This document shows positions 5,329 through 7,251 of a stretch of 7,251 nt of DNA, piece after piece. The stretch is from Thermoflexales bacterium (lineage in GTDB: Bacteria > Chloroflexota > Anaerolineae > Fen-1058): NCBI GenBank assembly GCA_017882055.1, contig JADGQE010000199.1, positions 1-7,251 of the forward strand, written 5' to 3'. A model generated the notes under the pieces. It worked only from the letters and a program-made list of their open reading frames with translations. It made no database searches and had not been told where the DNA came from. How positions within the stretch are numbered: the first letter of the stretch is position 1; every line of letters starts with the position of its first letter. The position numbers and the translations under genes were made by a program.

Positions 5329-5391
5329 GCTAGCAGCCTGCCATTCAACTTCAGGACCCATGTTGCCCCCGCAGCCTGGGTTGCTGTTAGC
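5329..5391. terminator. Weak stem between converging genes
   Basis: GCTAGCAGC (5329-5337) pairs with GCTGTTAGC (5383-5391) over 9 bp with one G-U, closing a 45-base loop between the DUF11 gene (ends 5302) and birA (ends 5395). No T-run follows on either strand. A run of seven T at 5313-5319 lies between two CCGG tetramers but does not follow a stem. Convergent termination probably occurs in this gap, but no single element is convincing. Confidence 0.25.
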
Positions 5392-5394
5392 TGA

Positions 5395-6204
5395 CTACAA
5401 TCCATGCAGGGTCACATCGCCGGCCAGCAAACGATGCAGTTGTCCGTCATGGGTGCGCAGCAACAACGCACCATCGCTGTCGACGCTTTCGGCGCGGCCC
5501 GCCAGGATGTCCGGGCCGTTACGCACACGCACCTTGCGACCCAGATTGATCAAGCGCGCGGCCCACGCATCACGCAGCACGTGATTGGCCTTCAGCCAAG
5601 CGTAGCGATCGATGAAGTGAGCGACGATGGCCTTCAACACCTCCAGCCGATCGCCCGACCGGCCCAGCAGCTGCAGCAAACTGGTGGCCTTCTCGCGCAG
5701 AATTTCCTGCCGTGTAAAATCGACGTTGACGTTGAGGCCCAGACCGATGATGGCGTATTCGATCTGATCGTTTTGAAAAGCGCACTCGGTTAAGATGCCG
5801 CCCAGTTTTCGAACGACCGTTTCGCCTGGCCCCTTTGGATCAAGAATTGGCGTCACGATGTCATTCGGCCACTTCAAATCCAGGTGAAGTCCCGTCGCCT
5901 GTTCAATGCCTTCGACGGCGGCGAGGCCGGCTAACATCGTCAGACGCATGGCCTGTTGGGCCGGGATCACCGGTCGGGTGAGCAGCGAGATCGCTAAGGC
6001 CGCGCCCGGCGGCGTGATCCAGGTCCGGCCCAGCCGCCCGCGTCCGGTGGTTTGCTCGTCGGCCGAGATCAACACGATCTCTGGCGCACCTTCGTTGGCC
6101 AGTTGGCGCGCGAGATCATTGGTCGAGCCGAGGGAGTCGCAATGAATCACTTGCCGGATGGAGGGGCATCCGGCCAGGGCAACGCGAATTGATTGAGCAT
6201 CCAT
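5395..6204 (-). CDS. birA: Biotin--[acetyl-CoA-carboxylase] ligase, class I (no DNA-binding domain)
   Basis: The 269-residue protein activates biotin to biotinyl-AMP and transfers it to the lysine of biotin carrier domains such as AccB. Visible motifs: SLGSTNDLAR (24-33), the biotin/ATP loop TTGRGRLGRTW (52-62), KWPNDIV (111-117), the lysine-containing RKLGGIL (132-138) and GLGLNVN (154-160). The small C-terminal BPL domain ends in AGDVTLHGL. There is no N-terminal winged helix, so it is a monofunctional enzyme and not a repressor. Between KWPND and RKLGGIL there is an insertion of about ten residues (LDPKGPGETV region) compared with E. coli BirA. The ATG at 6204 sits 6 nt after a TACAAT box, which predicts a leaderless mRNA; no ribosome binding site is seen. 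The gene is divergent from the HIT gene. Confidence 0.94.
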   Translation of the reverse strand: MDAQSIRVALAGCPSIRQVIHCDSLGSTNDLARQLANEGAPEIVLISADEQTTGRGRLGRTWITPPGAALAISLLTRPVIPAQQAMRLTMLAGLAAVEGIEQATGLHLDLKWPNDIVTPILDPKGPGETVVRKLGGILTECAFQNDQIEYAIIGLGLNVNVDFTRQEILREKATSLLQLLGRSGDRLEVLKAIVAHFIDRYAWLKANHVLRDAWAARLINLGRKVRVRNGPDILAGRAESVDSDGALLLRTHDGQLHRLLAGDVTLHGL

Positions 6205-6210
6205 GCTTAT

Positions 6211-6239
6211 ATTGTAACGCGAGTGACGCGATACGCCAA
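6211..6239 (-). promoter_or_regulatory. Sigma-70-type promoter of birA, predicted leaderless
   Basis: On the minus strand TTGGCG (6234-6239, 4 of 6) and TACAAT (6211-6216, 5 of 6) are 17 bp apart, and the -10 ends 6 nt before the ATG at 6204. This is the same geometry as the ychF promoter. Confidence 0.6.
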
Positions 6240-6254
6240 TAGCCGGTGTTGGGG

Positions 6255-6260
6255 TACAAT
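6255..6260 (+). promoter_or_regulatory. Putative -10 box for the HIT hydrolase gene
   Basis: TACAAT at 6255-6260 faces downstream toward the HIT gene. The predicted start near 6267 gives a leader of about 69 nt. No good -35 is found at 16-18 bp, and that position would overlap the birA -35, so activation or mutual interference is possible but unproven. Confidence 0.4.
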
Positions 6261-6276
6261 AATGACAAGATCCATC

Positions 6277-6330
6277 GATGACCTTTAGGACAGTTCGTCA
6301 CCGGGTCATCTTTTCATTCCGATGAAGGGA
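6277..6330 (+). promoter_or_regulatory. Structured 5' leader with hairpin next to the ribosome binding site
   Basis: GATGACC (6277-6283) pairs with GGTCATC (6304-6310). A second small stem TTCAT/ATGAA (6313-6317 and 6322-6326) is closed by a TCCG loop of the stable UNCG class, and its 3' arm runs into the ribosome binding site AAGGGA (6325-6330), five bases before the HIT ATG. It could modulate translation of the HIT gene; no known riboswitch class is recognised. Confidence 0.35.
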
Positions 6331-6335
6331 CGCTG

Positions 6336-6845
6336 ATGGAATATCTCTGGCGTGATCGAATGAGCTACATCCTCGGTGCAGCCAGGCCGCCGGAGGGGGT
6401 ATGCGTCTTCTGCGAAGCTCCCAAACACGACGATGCGACGGTGTTTATTTTGCACCGCGGGCTGCTGGCCTACGTGATCATGAACATTTTCCCCTACAAC
6501 ACCGGTCACGTGATGGTCAATCCGTATCAGCATGTCAGCACGCTTGAGAATTTGGATGACGCCACCTTGGCCGAGATCATGCAGTTGACGAAGTTGAGTC
6601 TCGCCGCCATCCGATTGGCTTCCAGCCCCAACGCGTTCAACCTCGGCGCCAATCTGGGCAAGGCGGCGGGCGGCGGCATCGAGCAACATTTTCATTTTCA
6701 TGTCGTGCCGCGTTGGCAGGGCGATACCAACTTCATGCCGATTGTGGCCGAGACGCGCGTGCTGCCGGAAAGTCTCGAAGACTCGTACGCGCGTTTGAAA
6801 CCTGCGTTTGAAAAACTAACCGGCTCGTTAGTCGATGATCAATGA
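6336..6845 (+). CDS. HIT-family hydrolase / Ap4A phosphorylase-like
   Basis: The 169-residue protein is a histidine-triad nucleotide hydrolase or transferase. The N-terminus MEYLWRDRMSYI matches the branch starting MExLWxPWRMxYI, which includes actinobacterial Ap4A phosphorylases, although the usual xPW is replaced here. CVFC (Cys23, Cys26) is a zinc-site half; the substrate-side block PYNTGHVMVNPYQH (53-66) and FNLGANLGKAAGGGI (101-115) are typical. The triad is QHFHFHVVPRW with His118, His120 and His122, the central His being the expected nucleophile. Family members cleave dinucleoside polyphosphates or nucleoside phosphoramidates; the exact substrate cannot be told from sequence. The ATG at 6336 has AAGGGA five bases upstream and gives the family-standard N-terminus, preferred over the in-frame ATG at 6360. 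It may be co-transcribed with the HAD gene 74 bp downstream, although that gene has its own -10-like box. Confidence 0.93.
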   Translation: MEYLWRDRMSYILGAARPPEGVCVFCEAPKHDDATVFILHRGLLAYVIMNIFPYNTGHVMVNPYQHVSTLENLDDATLAEIMQLTKLSLAAIRLASSPNAFNLGANLGKAAGGGIEQHFHFHVVPRWQGDTNFMPIVAETRVLPESLEDSYARLKPAFEKLTGSLVDDQ

Positions 6846-6897
6846 GCAATGGAGATTGGGCAACAGGCGACTGATCAACCGGGCGTCAAGCGCTATA

Positions 6898-6903
6898 TAC
6901 AAT
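6898..6903 (+). promoter_or_regulatory. Putative -10 box for the HAD hydrolase gene
   Basis: TATACAAT is present (core hexamer 6898-6903), 16 nt before the ATG at 6920, with no clear -35. If used, the predicted start near 6910 would leave only about 10 nt of leader and remove the AAGGTGA ribosome-binding candidate at 6904-6910, which read-through from the HIT gene would keep. Confidence 0.35.
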
Positions 6904-6919
6904 AAGGTGATGGTTGTAG

Positions 6920-7251
6920 ATGAAGTATCTGATCTGGGACTTTGACGGCACTTTGGGATACCGACAAGCGGGGATGTGGTCAGCAGCCCTACTTGAAATC
7001 ATCTGTCAGGAAAAACCCGAATGTAATGTAACGATGGAACAGCTTCAACCCTATCTACAAACAGGTTTCCCCTGGCATAATCCGAACCGCCCACATCCTG
7101 AAATTCAGTCTGCGGAACAATGGTGGGATACGCTGGATGGGATTTTTGAACAGGCTTTTCTAGGGGTTGGCATTAACGCTGAACAAGTTGGGGAGATGGC
7201 GAAAAAGGTTCGCCTGGTCTACCCCAATCCAGCAGCCTGGCGACTCTTCGA
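6920..7251 (+). CDS. HAD-superfamily hydrolase, N-terminal part (runs off window)
   Basis: The first 110 codons are present. MKYLIWDFDGTLG carries HAD motif I (DFDGT; nucleophile Asp7 and acid/base Asp9). A helical cap domain follows, with FPWHNPNRPHP and SAEQWWDTLDGIF, as in phosphoglycolate-phosphatase-like (subfamily IA) proteins. Motifs II-IV lie past the window edge, so the substrate cannot be suggested. The FPWHxPxxPHP and WW cap residues recall uncharacterised HAD hydrolases. By eye this gene is less GC-rich and much poorer in GATC than the genes to its left, which may mean a different origin. AAGGTGA at 6904-6910 is a reasonable ribosome binding site for the ATG at 6920. Confidence 0.85.
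   Translation, partial: MKYLIWDFDGTLGYRQAGMWSAALLEIICQEKPECNVTMEQLQPYLQTGFPWHNPNRPHPEIQSAEQWWDTLDGIFEQAFLGVGINAEQVGEMAKKVRLVYPNPAAWRLF

Noticed and set aside
6910..6945. Leaderless 11-codon upstream ORF starting at ATG 6910, overlapping the HAD start
   Set aside because: It depends on an unproven start site, is out of frame with the HAD gene and has no conserved feature that can be judged here.
1..7251. CRISPR array, tRNA, rRNA or known riboswitch
   Set aside because: No spaced direct repeats of CRISPR length, no cloverleaf with GGTTCGAATCC-type arm in context and no conserved riboswitch core were seen.

Overview
The window looks like part of a chromosome, probably a metagenome-assembled contig, from a moderately GC-rich bacterium. 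Chloroflexota (Anaerolineae-like) is the best guess. The main reason is the three-gene set SCO1664-family kinase-like protein, DUF3090 protein and MSMEG_4193-family phosphatase/mutase, which is known mainly from Actinobacteria and Chloroflexi. A divergent YchF/DUF933 ATPase and heptanucleotide-phased intergenic repeats fit this guess. The taxonomic assignment is an inference; there is no rRNA or other marker gene here.

Layout. (1) Positions 1-440 are a scar. The C-terminal end of an IS1-family transposase, broken by an in-frame TAG, is followed by a probable IS right end near 195 and then by the C-terminal remnant of a nucleotidyltransferase-like (AbiEii/DUF6036-type) gene. A long nested hairpin (442-486) separates this from the next block. 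(2) Positions 500-2516, minus strand, are the conserved trio in the order histidine phosphatase (first), DUF3090 zinc-ribbon protein (9 nt later) and SCO1664-type kinase-like protein (after a 103-bp gap holding a degenerate 7-nt repeat). (3) Positions 2577-2640 hold a second 7-nt-phased repeat with a 16-bp perfect inverted repeat, placed as the ychF 3' end. (4) Positions 2647-3714, minus, are a divergent YchF-type ATPase. (5) From 3831 on the plus strand come a response regulator with an OmpR-type winged helix and, 11 bp after its stop, a secreted DUF11-type protein with a sortase-like tail. (6) Positions 5395-6204, minus, are a stand-alone biotin protein ligase. (7) From 6336, plus, come a HIT-family hydrolase and the start of a HAD-family hydrolase cut by the window edge.

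The least understood system is the trio: a PI3/4-kinase-like protein, a phosphatase/mutase and a small zinc-ribbon protein with no known substrate. Domain content suggests a phosphorylation/dephosphorylation step on an unknown compound. A second pattern is promoter geometry. ychF and birA both have a sigma-70-like -35/17-bp/-10 promoter whose -10 box ends exactly 6 nt before the ATG, which predicts leaderless mRNAs. The response regulator and the secreted protein appear to share one transcript from a strong consensus promoter; no histidine kinase lies in the window.
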